From contig NC_090182.1 of NCBI RefSeq assembly GCF_024679245.1, positions 37,427,547 to 37,491,546 on the forward strand: DNA of 64,000 nt. The letters are read 5' to 3'. Position numbers and translations under genes: made by a program. The notes beneath the pieces are model-generated. The model did not search any database. It was not told the DNA's origin and saw only the letters and a program-made list of their open reading frames with translations. Below, one piece after another: positions 1 through 10,302 of this stretch (the stretch's first letter is position 1; each line of letters opens with the position of its first letter). This DNA comes from Pseudorasbora parva (taxonomy: Eukaryota > Chordata > Actinopteri > Cypriniformes > Gobionidae).

Positions 1-2339
1 TCCAAGAGGCCTTCCCAATTTTTCTTCTTAAACTCCTCTGTCCCCAAGAACACTCCTAAATAATTAAACCCTGCACTTCCCCACTGTAAACCACCAGGAA
101 GGTTAGGACCTTTGGAAACACTACCACACCATAAAGCATCGCTCTTTCCCCAATTAACTACTGCTGATGAGGCTCTTCCATACAACTCTAATGCCTGTTT
201 AAGCACTTGAATATCACTTTGATCTCTGATTATAACAGTGACGTCATCAGCATAGGCCGAGAGTTTAACAGAACAGTTTAGGGCATTGAGCTGCAGGCCC
301 TTTAACTCTCTTCTCATTTTACATAACAAGGGTTCAATTACAATGCTGTATAATTGGCCCGAGATTGGACAACCTTGTCTGATTCCTCTTTTAACTTTAA
401 TAGGAATACTCAAAGCACCACCCATTTTGATCATACATGTCGCTTCGGCATATAAAAGTCCAATCCTTGAAATAAATTTTTCCCCAAACCCAAAAGCATT
501 TAGAGTTTCAAACAGAAAAACATGATCAACCCTGTCAAAGGCCTTTTCTTGATCCAGAGACACCAGGCCCATACTAACATCTTTAAAATAAGCATAATCA
601 ACAACATCCCTGATTAAATGAAGATTATCCATGATTGACCTATTTTTAACACAATATGACTGATCCTTGTGTACTACTTCATACAACACCTTATTTAATC
701 TATTTGCAAGAACCTTTGAATAGATTTTATACTCTGTACACAAAATTGCCACAGGTCTCCAATTCTTTAAAAGTGTTAAGTCTCCTTTTTTCGGGAGCAA
801 AGATAATACAGCTCGTTGACAGCTAGTTGGAAGAACACCTTCACTGAAACATTCCTGAAGGACTTCAAAATAATCATCTCCAATTATTGTCCAAAATGAT
901 TTATAAAACTCGGCCGGTAGTCCATCCAGTCCAGGGCTCTTGTCTGAAGAGAGACCCTTTACAGCCAGAGAGACCTCCTCAAAGGAGATGTCAGTCTCTA
1001 AGAACACTTTATTATCCTCAGATAGCACCGGTAAGTCTTTTAGCAGCTCTCTTCTGCAATGTTCATCAGATGTTTCAGCAGCGTACAAATTGGAGTAAAA
1101 CTCAACAGCAATCTTTCGCATTTTCCGTGGTTCTGAAGTAACATGTCCATTATTGTCCTTTAATGAAAGCATCAAATTCTTCTGGCCCACTTTGCGCTCT
1201 AAATTAAAAAAGAAAGTCGTAGGAGCATCCATGTCCTTCAGGGTTAAATAACGGCTTCTTATGAGAGCTCCTTTAACCCGTTCATTCAGTATTAAACTTA
1301 AATGATTTTTCTTTTCAGTCCAGCGTTCTTTTAAATTAGCATCATCATTGACAGTCATTTCCATTTCAATATCCACAATCTCTTTTTCAAGCCACTTTAA
1401 AGTATTTTGTAAAACTTCAGATGAATAAGCAGAAAATTTCTGACAGAAATCCCTTATGTGCACTTTTCCAACTTCCCACCACTGTATAATACTTCCAAAA
1501 AGGTGTTTTTCTGGTTGCCATGCTTCCCAAAACAGCTTAAAAGTTTCACAAAACTCTTTATCTTTTAAAAGTTTGGTGTTAAAGTGCCAGTAACAGCTTT
1601 TCTGTGTACTTTTAGACAGTGTAAAACCAACCCTAATGAGTTTATGATCAGAAAGTATGTTAGGAATAATTTCTGTACTAACAACTCTATTTTTCAAATT
1701 ACAAGATATATAAAATCGATCCAAACGAGCAGCAGAAATCCTATCATTACAGACCTTTACCCATGTATATTGTTTTATAGAAGGATTGTGTTCCCTCCAT
1801 ACATCAAAGAGATTCAAATTTTCTATAAAACCAGCTAAAGTAGATGCTGAAGATGCATGAGTTTCCTCCCCATTTCTGTCAAGAGTAAAATCAAGAGTGC
1901 AATTCCAGTCCCCTCCCACAACAATATACACATCTTCATTTTCTTCACTAACTATTTGTTCAAACTTTTTGAAAAGTAAACTCCTTTCTGCTCCAACATT
2001 TGGAGCATAAATATTTATGAACAAGAATTTAAAATTACCAATTTCAGCTTTAACAGTTAAAAGCCTTCCTGGCTCTATTTCATTTTTTAATAGCACCTTA
2101 GCATTTATAGTAGGAGAAAAGAGGATAGCCACACCAGCACTTAAATTGGTCCCGTGACTGAGAACATACTCTCCCCTCCACCACAAGCCCCAGTCAACTT
2201 CATTACTCAAACTGCTATGAGTTTCTTGCAAGAATGTAACACTCAGTTCTTTCAGATTAATGATTTCGGATAAAACCTCATTCTTTCTCCTATCCCTCAT
2301 CCCATTGATATTGAGAGAACCAACCCTTAAAATCTCCAT
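1..2339 (-). CDS. LINE ORF2: endonuclease-reverse transcriptase (Tx1/L1-like), 3' part off window
   Basis: This encodes the endonuclease and reverse transcriptase that copy a non-LTR retrotransposon by target-primed reverse transcription. I read the minus frame codon by codon from the ATG at 2339 to base 3 and saw no stop in 779 codons; the reading frame leaves the window. Residues 1-240 look like an APE-type endonuclease: SLNINGM near the start, LQETHS at about 35, GGDWN at about 142 and SDH at about 231. The reverse transcriptase has KAFDRVDH near residue 600, RQGCPISG, and the catalytic YADD at residues 696-699 (bases 254-243). The start codon was chosen because it is the first ATG, lies 62 bp after the ORF1 stop, and leads straight into the endonuclease motif. 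The family resembles the Tx1 branch of L1-like elements; that placement is from motif recognition only. Complete frame preservation suggests a young copy. Confidence 0.93.
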   Translation of the reverse strand, partial: MEILRVGSLNINGMRDRRKNEVLSEIINLKELSVTFLQETHSSLSNEVDWGLWWRGEYVLSHGTNLSAGVAILFSPTINAKVLLKNEIEPGRLLTVKAEIGNFKFLFINIYAPNVGAERSLLFKKFEQIVSEENEDVYIVVGGDWNCTLDFTLDRNGEETHASSASTLAGFIENLNLFDVWREHNPSIKQYTWVKVCNDRISAARLDRFYISCNLKNRVVSTEIIPNILSDHKLIRVGFTLSKSTQKSCYWHFNTKLLKDKEFCETFKLFWEAWQPEKHLFGSIIQWWEVGKVHIRDFCQKFSAYSSEVLQNTLKWLEKEIVDIEMEMTVNDDANLKERWTEKKNHLSLILNERVKGALIRSRYLTLKDMDAPTTFFFNLERKVGQKNLMLSLKDNNGHVTSEPRKMRKIAVEFYSNLYAAETSDEHCRRELLKDLPVLSEDNKVFLETDISFEEVSLAVKGLSSDKSPGLDGLPAEFYKSFWTIIGDDYFEVLQECFSEGVLPTSCQRAVLSLLPKKGDLTLLKNWRPVAILCTEYKIYSKVLANRLNKVLYEVVHKDQSYCVKNRSIMDNLHLIRDVVDYAYFKDVSMGLVSLDQEKAFDRVDHVFLFETLNAFGFGEKFISRIGLLYAEATCMIKMGGALSIPIKVKRGIRQGCPISGQLYSIVIEPLLCKMRRELKGLQLNALNCSVKLSAYADDVTVIIRDQSDIQVLKQALELYGRASSAVVNWGKSDALWCGSVSKGPNLPGGLQWGSAGFNYLGVFLGTEEFKKKNWEGLL

Positions 2340-2401
2340 AAGAAAATTAGAGAGAAGGAGATAACAGATCAGATAGAAACAGAAACTTTCAGCCATTACA
2401 A

Positions 2402-3601
2402 TTATTTAGATTTTCCCTTCGCTTTTCCCATCCTTTTTCCTGATCTAACAACAGTTAAATACTTTTTAAGACAAAATCTTTTCTGTTGTGAAAGTTCATC
2501 ATAGCTGCTTTTTTTACTAGCCCACATAACTGAGGCAATAAACTTGTCAGCATCAGGGAAATAATCTCTTATTTCAACACCTGCCTTTCCTTTTGTCTTA
2601 TCCAGAAATGAATTAATCTGCTGAAGGGGATATAAATCCTCTACAACATCATCCCTCATTCCATCATCAGTATACTGTGATAAACTTTCAGTCTCATCAG
2701 CCATATCTTCCTCATAAACACCTTTCTGTACAACATCATCATCATCAGCGTCACTCTGATCATCATCATCCTCCCTCACTTCTTTTTCAGGTAAATTAAC
2801 ACATCCAGGTTTCTCCACACAGCTAGCATTTTCATCCAGCTCACTCACCTCCTCCTGTTGCTCGTCTTCTCCCTCTTTAGCTTCTTTATCCTGCTCTTCG
2901 GTTCTCTCCTTTTCTTTGTTATTAACCGGTAGCATTTCTTGATTAACTACCGTCACATCATTTCCATCATCACGAGATGTAGAAGGGCGCTGTTCTGATC
3001 TATGTGGACACATTAATCGCTTATGGCCCAAATCTCCACATTCATAACACTTCAAACTCATCGTACTCGCGTAGACCATGAAAGAATTCTCTCCGTGAGA
3101 AACACGGAAAGAAACTTCCAAGGTCTTCTCCGGCGAACTGAGAAACATATAAACATGTCGTTTGAAAGACAAAACGTGCTTTAGTGCGGCGTCTTTACAT
3201 CCAAGTGGGACTGCTTTTATAGGACTTGCTATCTTACCAAATCTCAGTAACTCCTTCACGATAGCTTCATTAGATATGAATGGGGGAGCATTCGAAACTA
3301 TTACTTTAGTCGCTGGGGCAGATAGCGGGGTTACCGGAACAAAAGTTTCCTTCACCCATATTCCGCTTACCGTTAGTTCACTAACGAGTGCTTCAGTTTT
3401 CAAAAACACGACTATCGCTTTATTCATGCGTGACGCCGAGATAATGTTTCCAAAACCAATTTTCTGACCGATAACTAGGAGTAAATCCTCCACTGTCACC
3501 CCAGCGTCAGGCACACACCTGCAGCCATTCCGGAGTGACAGAGGGGATGTTCCCTGCGCGTGGGCAGTCGCCATCCCGGCGACTACACAACGCACACACA
3601 C
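2402..3601 (-). CDS. LINE ORF1: nucleic-acid-binding protein with CCHC zinc knuckle
   Basis: ORF1 proteins of L1/Tx1-like LINEs coat element RNA and act as chaperones in the retrotransposition particle. The open frame is 399 codons. The start at 3601 gives nine upstream residues; the second ATG at 3574 (MATAHAQG) may be the true start. Residues about 30-180 look like RRM-like alpha/beta sequence. A zinc knuckle follows with C185, C188, H193 and C198 (spacing C-x2-C-x4-H-x4-C). Residues about 205-330 are strongly acidic and low in complexity (runs of E and D), and the tail is basic (ends GKAKGKSK). The gene sits directly upstream of ORF2 on the same strand with a 62-bp gap, which is the usual bicistronic LINE layout. 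No break is seen. Confidence 0.9.
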   Translation of the reverse strand: MCVRCVVAGMATAHAQGTSPLSLRNGCRCVPDAGVTVEDLLLVIGQKIGFGNIISASRMNKAIVVFLKTEALVSELTVSGIWVKETFVPVTPLSAPATKVIVSNAPPFISNEAIVKELLRFGKIASPIKAVPLGCKDAALKHVLSFKRHVYMFLSSPEKTLEVSFRVSHGENSFMVYASTMSLKCYECGDLGHKRLMCPHRSEQRPSTSRDDGNDVTVVNQEMLPVNNKEKERTEEQDKEAKEGEDEQQEEVSELDENASCVEKPGCVNLPEKEVREDDDDQSDADDDDVVQKGVYEEDMADETESLSQYTDDGMRDDVVEDLYPLQQINSFLDKTKGKAGVEIRDYFPDADKFIASVMWASKKSSYDELSQQKRFCLKKYLTVVRSGKRMGKAKGKSK

Positions 3602-3748
3602 AAAACAACTTTCCTTCCTATACTGGTAGATTTAAAACACAGCGAAGGGAGAAATATAAATAAGTGCATAAAGCAGAAAGGAAACACCGAAGAACACTCA
3701 ACCACGCTCTCAACACGCGCTCAGCACCTCCACAAACTCCCAGCATGC

Positions 3749-3751
<3 letters not shown>

Positions 3752-3790
<39 letters not shown>
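3752..3790. repeat. (GA)n microsatellite
   Basis: Uninterrupted GA dinucleotides of about 38 bp in the presumed 5' UTR of the LINE. It produces spurious Arg-Glu and Ser-Leu frames on the two strands. Confidence 0.95.
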
Positions 3791-4021
3791 TTATGTATGC
3801 TGGAGTTAAAGCTGCGTTCTGTGAGCATGTGCACACAGTGTCAAAACTCTGGTCACACGCTAATAATTTTTAATCATAAAGTGCGTACTGTTGTCTGACC
3901 TCTACTGAGTTATCCTTTCAAATAACAACTAGGAGAAGAACTAGCTGTTAAATACAGAAGGGAAATACTTCATCGTAGAGAAGGAAACACTTGTGCACCT
4001 TTGGGCTGCTGAGAAATACTG

Positions 4022-4608
4022 CACTCTTTAAAAAAAAGGGTTCATTGGGGTTCTATATAGAACCATAGGGTTCTTTACTCAACTCCAAAGAACCTTTAAT
4101 GCTAAAAAAGGTTCTATAATGACAAAAAAAGAACCCCTTTTGCCACAAAAGTTCTTTAGGTTATTATTCATTCATATATTACACTATTCTGCAACATTTT
4201 GTAGTTGTAATTTAGTTATTGTTTATTAAACTGTTGTAGTAATTTAATATCACATTTTAATCATGCTGATTTTTGTAGGAGCAAAACTGAAATGGCACTC
4301 TTCGTGTTCATACAATTAGATAAATATATACATTTTCTAACCCCCATATCTTGAATTTTGTTATCATTCACATGCATTCATAAATCCATTTGAATACACT
4401 GAATAATGCAGTGAAATGTTGTCACTAATATGAAATATTTAATCCTGGAAAGGACAAAACAGATGATAATGAACGAACCCTTAAAAGGTTCCATATAGAA
4501 TCTATTTCCTGATTACAAAGAACCCTAAATAGTTATTTTGATTAAACCCTTAAAAACCCAAATACATAGTGCCTGATAGAACATTTTAAGGTTCTATATA
4601 GAAGAGTG
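4022..4608. mobile_element. AT-rich MITE with CACTCTT termini and GGTTCTATATAGAACC subterminal palindromes
   Basis: The left end reads CACTCTTTAAAAAAAAGGG and the right end GGTTCTATATAGAAGAGTG, which are imperfect inverted repeats. GGTTCTATATAGAA occurs near both ends. There is no coding capacity and no clear target duplication. The class cannot be fixed from sequence alone. Confidence 0.6.
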
Positions 4609-5362
4609 TGTGTTAAAATTAAAATCTGTTTTGGTGTCTTTAAAATGTTTACACAGTAGTAAATGTAGTGCAGAGAAAGAAAAACAAACAAACATGTAAA
4701 TGTACACGTGTCAATGCTATCAGGTAATAAATAGGATTAAGAACACTTAATCAAAATGAACTCTTTCCTCGCTAGCGTTTATAAAAAGTTCCCAGGCACT
4801 GCCAAGTTTTTAGACCATTTTCACAAAAAATGAAGAGCCCATAGAATATTTTGTTTTATGAATATCTGAGTTTGCAATATATCAAAAGAAAGAGCTTACG
4901 CCTTTCTTAAAAAAAAAATGATAAAAATCATCAAATTCATGTCAACACTTGAACATGGGTAAGGTTCTTAAAAAAAGCAACATTTTTAACAAAAAGCTTC
5001 AAAAAAAAAAAAAGTTTTGTACTACAAGACTACAACCGGATCAAATTCAGAACAATGATCAAACACAGATGGAGATCGAGTCCATAAGCACTTTCATTTC
5101 ATTCCGTCGACATTTTATTCAGTAACATTAGATAGTTTTGATTTATATGATGTTTAATGTTGATGATAATTTTATTCCTCATATACATATGAGTCTTCCT
5201 CACACGTGTTTTGATCAGGAAATTCTATAATGATTTAGAAGATGCTTTATAGCGCCCCCCCCCTAGCGTCTAACAGTGAAAACACAGAAAATCCTGTGTT
5301 TTGCCGGGAAGCATTTTCTCACAAGTAACGGGAAATTCTGTGTTTGGCAGGGAAAGAGTTAA
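4609..5362. other. AT-rich intergenic DNA holding a dispersed repeat (about 4965-5340)
   Basis: No gene seen. The segment from about 4965 (homopolymer A, then CAGAACAATGATCAAA and GTTTTGATTTATATG) matches the DNA on both sides of the gypsy element at about 53955-54136 and 59475-59640, including an AGCGCCCC motif near the far end. It is therefore a dispersed repeat of unknown class. Confidence 0.6.
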
Positions 5363-5703
5363 AAGGGAATGTCTAATACTATTTCATGCATTCTGACTTA
5401 TTTGCACAGTTAAAAAGTTGATTATCCTGCTAAACATGGCCAAAAAAAATAAAAAATAAAATACTCCCTCAGGATTCAAGGAAAAAAAGGTTTTTGGGAA
5501 AAAAAGTTTTCAAGTATAGCCCTGTATGACATCATAAAGTGTGGAATCACAGCAAAAGCAAGAGTTCGGCCATCAATGATTTGATTTGTTCAGGTTACAG
5601 AAGCCGTCGGCAGCGCTGTGATTTTGTTTTTAGAACACAAATTCAGCAATGTCACCAAAGAAGTGTGTTTCTGGTTGTGAGATTATTTCCAAATAACCCA
5701 GTG
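5363..5703 (+). mobile_element. Older diverged TTAA-type element with THAP exon start
   Basis: It follows a TTAA (5359-5362) and resembles, with much divergence, the start of the elements at 5708, 12058 and 36265 (TTTCATGCATTCTGACTTA against TTTCATGCATACTGAGCTT). It ends where the younger copy begins at the TTAA 5704-5707, so the younger element seems to have inserted into it. Confidence 0.55.
5649..5696 (+). pseudogene. THAP zinc-finger N-terminus remnant
   Basis: A 15-codon frame reads MSPKKCVSGCE before a stop. M-P-x-x-C-x(3)-C is how THAP domains usually begin, so this is probably the first-exon remnant of a THAP-bearing transposase of the Kolobok type. It is far too short to function. 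The assignment is an inference from a short match plus the TTAA target site. Confidence 0.4.
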
Positions 5704-5707
5704 TTAA

Positions 5708-6490
5708 AGGGGGGGTGAAATGCTGTTTCATGCATACTGAGCTTTTTACACTGTTAAAGACTTGGATTCCCATCCAAACAGTTTCAAAAACGAATGTTGG
5801 AATGTTGTATTTCTGTGTCAAAAATACTCCTTCCGGTTTCTCACAAGTTTCGGAAAGTTTTTTTCGAGTATGGGTCAGCTTGACGACGATAGAGCGGAAG
5901 GTCCTTGTATGGGCCGTACGGGCTCTTCTCCCGGTAGGGTGCGCGCGCGACTAGAGCGAGAGAGGAAATGCACGCCCATAAACACTGCAGATCCACTCGT
6001 CCGTGAACACTTATGTTGTTATAGTCGCGCCGCGCTCCACTTTATTCCTATGGGTGACTTCAAGCGACTTCAACACTTCAGCACAGCATTCCGGGAAGGC
6101 AGCGCTGCATTTGAACCGATTTGAACGCAGAAATGACGGGAAGCTTCACAACATTGCGGATCTCCGTGGTCACTGCTGTCACAGGACTTCACCAAATCAT
6201 ACAAAAGAAGTGTGTTTTTGACGTAGTGGTCTCAGCGATAAAGGTTCACGGTCGTGCTTTGGAAACAGGCGGTGAGTTAAACTGCTTCAAATGTCTATGT
6301 TGTTGGCTATCGTCACGTGAGTAAACATCAGTAAACGACCATATCGTGTATAGTTAATTGATCAATGGAGCATGCGATCTATGGTGTGTGTCTAAATACA
6401 TTTGTTTAGCTGACCACTATAGGTGTCAGTAAAACCACCCAAACATAACCTAGCGTTCTCACAAAGCGTGCTTCTTCATTCAAATGCTCT
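5708..6490 (+). mobile_element. TTAA element, copy A (3' truncated)
   Basis: It begins AGGGGGGGTGAAATGC after the TTAA at 5704-5707. It runs collinear with the complete copy at 12058-13258 to about 6490, where it breaks off next to a 5S-like fragment. It has about 130 bp of extra sequence near 6340-6470. The 3' terminal repeat is missing. The plus-strand open frames here are not maintained between copies. Confidence 0.85.
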
Positions 6491-6498
6491 AATGACCA

Positions 6499-6592
6499 GC
6501 AGCCATATCACCCTGTAGCCCAAGACTGGTTTCCCACTGAAGCTAAGCAGGGCTCAGCCTGGTCAGGATGCATTTTTTTTTTTTTTTTTTTT
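6499..6592 (+). repeat. 5S-rRNA-derived SINE head or 5S pseudogene plus poly-T
   Basis: The 72 bp from 6499 carry diagnostic 5S rRNA strings: GCAGCCATATCACCCTG at the start and GAAGCTAAGCAGGG further on, with a changed middle. A run of about 20 T follows (6573-6592). This fits the 5S-derived head of a fish SINE3-type element or a retroposed 5S pseudogene. It is too diverged to be a working 5S gene. Confidence 0.7.
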
Positions 6593-7585
6593 GCAAGTGC
6601 AGGTGACGAGTGAAACTCACTCACATTTGTAGGCAATCGCCGCATAAATGCATATGATGTAAATAGCGCAAGCGCATAGTAAATTAAAAGTGATTTTTGT
6701 GTAAGACAAGCATTTATGGTTTAAAAGTATATACATTTTTATTTTTAGATATGACCCTTATTCCTTAGCCTGGATGCCAGCCGAACATTTGAAGTTGGTA
6801 AGTTCAGTCTGGAGCAACTGTTTGTGGAGCAACTATGTTTTCGAACCAGAGCTGGTCGGACCAATCAAATTGTCAGGACGGGCTTTATACAACGATGGAC
6901 AGATGATCAACAGTAATCATCCACATCACCAAAGGGTGCTTGGGTTGAATTTCTTAACTAAACAGATAACTTGTTCTTATATTCATTCACCTTTACTATT
7001 TCTCTCAAAAATTGATTGTGTTGTTAAGTACTCTGTATCCTTCAAATCTTTTTAAAACACTGGCAAATATTGCTTATGCTGATCTTTTTCTTCTACTACT
7101 TCCAGTGTGCAAGCAGTTGAGTTCTGTTGACAACTATGCGTCACTCAACATATGTTGATTACTCAATTGCTCTAATTGGTCGTAGGTCTATCCAAATGAG
7201 TGCAGAGGCACATTCTTTCCTGGTTCGGTTGAAACACGCCCCATAATCACAGCCCAATGGAGCCGTATCAGACTCATATTCTGACTAGAATCTGAGTATG
7301 ACAATGTCAGGCCACTTATTCCTGTGAAACTGCAATTTGGATCTTCAACCCGTTGGTCCCTGTTGAAATCCACTATATGGAGAAAAATCAAGGAATGTTT
7401 TCCTCAAAAACCTGAAAGACATGAATATCTTGAATGACATGGGGTGAATACATTATCAGGAAATCTTAATTCTGCAGTGAAGTAATCCTTTAATGATTTG
7501 TACTCTCTACTGGGGCTAGTTCATCTCATGAAATGTAAATGTGAGGGGAGTGGATTCTGAAACTCAGAACTTTGTTTGACTTTGA
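6593..7585. other. Intergenic DNA, no gene recognised
   Basis: AT-rich sequence with short non-conserved open frames. Nothing clearly assignable. Confidence 0.5.
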
Positions 7586-7777
7586 TGTACGGACACTGTT
7601 CATACTGAAACCGTCATTTTCACACACATCTACACTGGAATAGAAAATGACTGTCAGGTTGCATGTCAGTCCTGTGATGAACTTGCTGTTGTTAATAATT
7701 CAGTTGTCTGCACGAGGGACTTGTTGTTCCCCAGTTACTGCAAGAGACACTGTTGTGACTATGCATCAGAGAACTAA
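7586..7777 (+). other. Unexplained Cys-rich open frame
   Basis: This 63-codon stretch lacks an ATG at its start and is bounded by TGA and TAA. It contains nine cysteines, eight of them in the later part: TGIENDCQVACQSCDEL, then VVCTRD and YCKRHCCDY. The Cys spacing looks like an extracellular domain exon more than random AT-rich DNA. I do not recognise the family and see no convincing splice sites. It may be a decayed gene or transposon exon. Confidence 0.25.
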
Positions 7778-7977
7778 ACTGATCATATCTGCTCTGGATT
7801 TGACATTTTCAAGCCTGTATTGTCTGACTGTAGACTGAGTGGAAATGGCATGCTGTTCTTCAGCCTCCTCAAGAACAGGACATCTAGGAGTGGTGGGAAC
7901 TGACGCTCCAGTGTGTCGCATGTGTCTTAAGAGGTATTAAACATTTTAAGATCTCACTTGAGCCCTGGAACCAAACC

Positions 7978-8232
7978 CTAAAATACCACATACTGACTGC
8001 ATTGATCCAAAGACAGTCCTTCTGGACATTCTGTCTTATTTATTTCTTTTTTTGATGGACAACTCTTTGCTCTACAATTACATTTACACTTCCAGTAGGA
8101 GACATGGTCTGGACTACAAATCCTCAGCTGAACACCCTGCAAAGGATTATTTTGTCTGGGACGGTGGGGAGGATGTAAATCAAATTCTTGTTGGATGATG
8201 GGAACACATGGGAAGCTACACATCTTGCTGTA
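7978..8232 (-). other. Possible Cys-rich terminal exon of unknown gene
   Basis: The minus frame reads through about 83 codons to a TAG. It is preceded by a splice-acceptor-like TTACAG at about 8233-8238. The tail contains ICSPDHVSYWKCKCNC, then CPSKK, TECPEG and DQCS, so cysteines are clustered as in secreted growth-factor or matrix proteins. No upstream exon was found (the next 350 bp is a MITE), and no poly-A signal was confirmed. It could be a pseudo-exon. I do not recognise a family. Confidence 0.3.
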
Positions 8233-8278
8233 AGTTGACCCTAAACACTGATGCTAACAAGACACTACAGAACTTTAA

Positions 8279-8609
8279 AGGGATAGTTCACCCAAAAATG
8301 AAAACTAGCCCATTATTTACTCACTCTCAACCCATCCTAAGTGTATATGACGTTCTTCTTTCACACAAATAGAGATCTTTATTAACCCCCCAGAGACATG
8401 TGGATTACTTTTATAATGGTTGGATGCCCTTTTTTGGGCTTCAAATATTGGGCTGCCATTCACTGCAATTATAAAGCTTGGATTGGTCAAGACATTTTTT
8501 AATATAACTCTGATTGTATTTGTCTGAAAGAAGAATGTCATATACACCTGGGATGGTTTGAGGGTGAGTAAATCATGGGCTAATTTTCATTGTGGGGTGA
8601 ACTAACATT
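8279..8609. mobile_element. Foldback MITE (AGGGATAGTTCACCC family)
   Basis: The arms are long and imperfectly inverted: AGGGATAGTTCACCC on the left and GGGGTGAACTAACATT on the right, with matching GCCCATTATTTACTCAC and GTGAGTAAATCATGGGC further in. TTAA flanks both ends (8275-8278, 8610-8613). This is a very common fish foldback repeat type. Non-coding. Confidence 0.85.
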
Positions 8610-8613
8610 TTAA

Positions 8614-9386
8614 CCTTCTGCCTATACAAGTAAAAGAAAAAAAAATCAATTTGGACTGGACACTATATAGTAGTTCAAATGAAACAGTCTACCAAATGTC
8701 AGTGTGCATGTTAATCAGGAAACCATACAGTGATGTTAATTGTCTATTACGTGAGTTCTGGGCAGGAATACAGAATACTTTAAATCTTTTTTTTTGTTGT
8801 ACTGACATACCTCAGTTCAAGCTGTGGTGTGTTGTCATTAGACACTGTCAGTAACACAATAATCATGATGGGGTCTAACAGAATAGACCCTCTGTAAAGA
8901 GACAATAATAACTCATCTGACATGGTCTAGTCGGTTTAAATCAGACTATAAAAAGTATCTTCTAATTTACTGCACTTCCCAGATGTCTACCGTTGTGTGA
9001 CCAAATATACTGTGAATCTGGAAGCACTTCATTTTACAGTTCTGTCGACATGCATACTAATAACTAGGTACTATAATAACTAGGTAAACATCCCGAACCT
9101 ACCCCTAAACCTAACCTTAACCCAGTTAGTTAGGTTTAGCCCTATAAATGACCTACAGTCACATCACTTGTTTGGCTGGACAGTAACCACAATCAGCTTT
9201 CACGCAGCTGCTAAAATTGCAGTGTTTTCCATAGCTACTAAAAGTAATTCAAGAAATTCTCAAAACTGTTGTTCATTTTGTATCCAATTTGTTTGATCAT
9301 AGTCTTGTTCTTGGTCTTCTTGAGGTGAAATGATACAGAACTATAACATTGTCCACAAACTTCATACACATTCGGTAAGAAGATTG
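8614..9386. other. Intergenic DNA
   Basis: AT-rich; a short CCTAAACCTAACC-like patch lies near 9100. No gene or clear repeat recognised. Confidence 0.5.
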
Positions 9387-9550
9387 TTTAAAGTCAGAAT
9401 TAGGAGCTATAAAGTCAGATTTGAGAGATATAAACTCAGAATTATATGATTTAAAGTCAGAATTGTGAGATATAAAGTAAGAATTAAGAGATATCTTCTC
9501 ATAATTAAATGATATAAAGTCAGAATTGCGAGATATAAAGTCAGAATTAT
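9387..9550 (+). repeat. Minisatellite of about 21 bp, forward orientation
   Basis: Degenerate units around ATAAAGTCAGAATT-GAGAT repeat about seven times. The unit is a multiple of 3, which creates spurious frames of the NSDFIS type on the minus strand. Confidence 0.85.
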
Positions 9551-9783
9551 GTTGACCGAAGTATAACACTAGATAGCTGTTTTATGTTCCTGGAAGACAG
9601 CCATTTGCTATATTCACTTTGTATTAATTACTATCATATCTGTCCATGAAAAAATAATGAAACCTCTTGATTCGATCCGACTCACCACTGCTAATTGTCT
9701 CTCACAAGCATACATTATTTTCTATATGGCGTTATTGAATTTTACATCTTGATTGCTTGATAGATGCTCTCTGAAGGTGTTAA

Positions 9784-10299
9784 AGGTGCACTATGTAACT
9801 TTCCGTCCACTGGAGGGCGCCTGGAGGGCTGCTGGAGGGCTGCTGGAGCGATTGTTATACAAACACACGGCTCGCGAGTACCGGGACTTTTATTATGATG
9901 GGACAGGACACATTCGCCGGCGCATGCACTGATCAGCCCTTCCGGTTATGATTATGAGGTAATGCAGCTCTTTTTATCATATTAGATAAATTTAAGTGTG
10001 TTGAAAATTATGTTATGACGTTACTCTGTGCGTTCACTTGTTCACACTGCTAAGAGTAAAGCGCTCCTGCCAAATAAAACCAGAAACCGAGGGTAGCGCA
10101 GATATGACGCAATTGACAGGCGACTTCCTCAAATGCTATGCTGAAACGTCACAGTCCTTAGTTAAAATAGCAATTTTCTCACAATGTACAAATAGTTGAA
10201 AACATTTGGGATATTGTAAGTACTCAACTGACCAACATATATAACACTGGTCTAGTGGTTTTTGGATATTTTACTGCAAAAATCCTACATAGTGCATAT
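9784..10299 (+). mobile_element. TTAA-flanked MITE (AGGTGCACTATGTA family)
   Basis: The ends read AGGTGCACTATGTA and TACATAGTGCATAT, with TTAA on both sides (9780-9783 and 10300-10303). A segment about 170 bp inside (ATGAGGTAATGCAGC) recurs at about 39627. Non-coding. Confidence 0.85.
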
Positions 10300-10302
10300 T
10301 TA

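Larger units (their letters stand above)
1..3900 (-). mobile_element. Tx1/L1-like LINE, 5' portion, apparently intact coding capacity
   Basis: ORF1 and ORF2 lie in order on the minus strand and are preceded (at higher coordinates) by about 300 bp that would be the 5' untranslated region, including a (GA)n tract. I cannot see a sharp 5' boundary or target duplication; the 3' end is outside the window. Confidence 0.85.
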
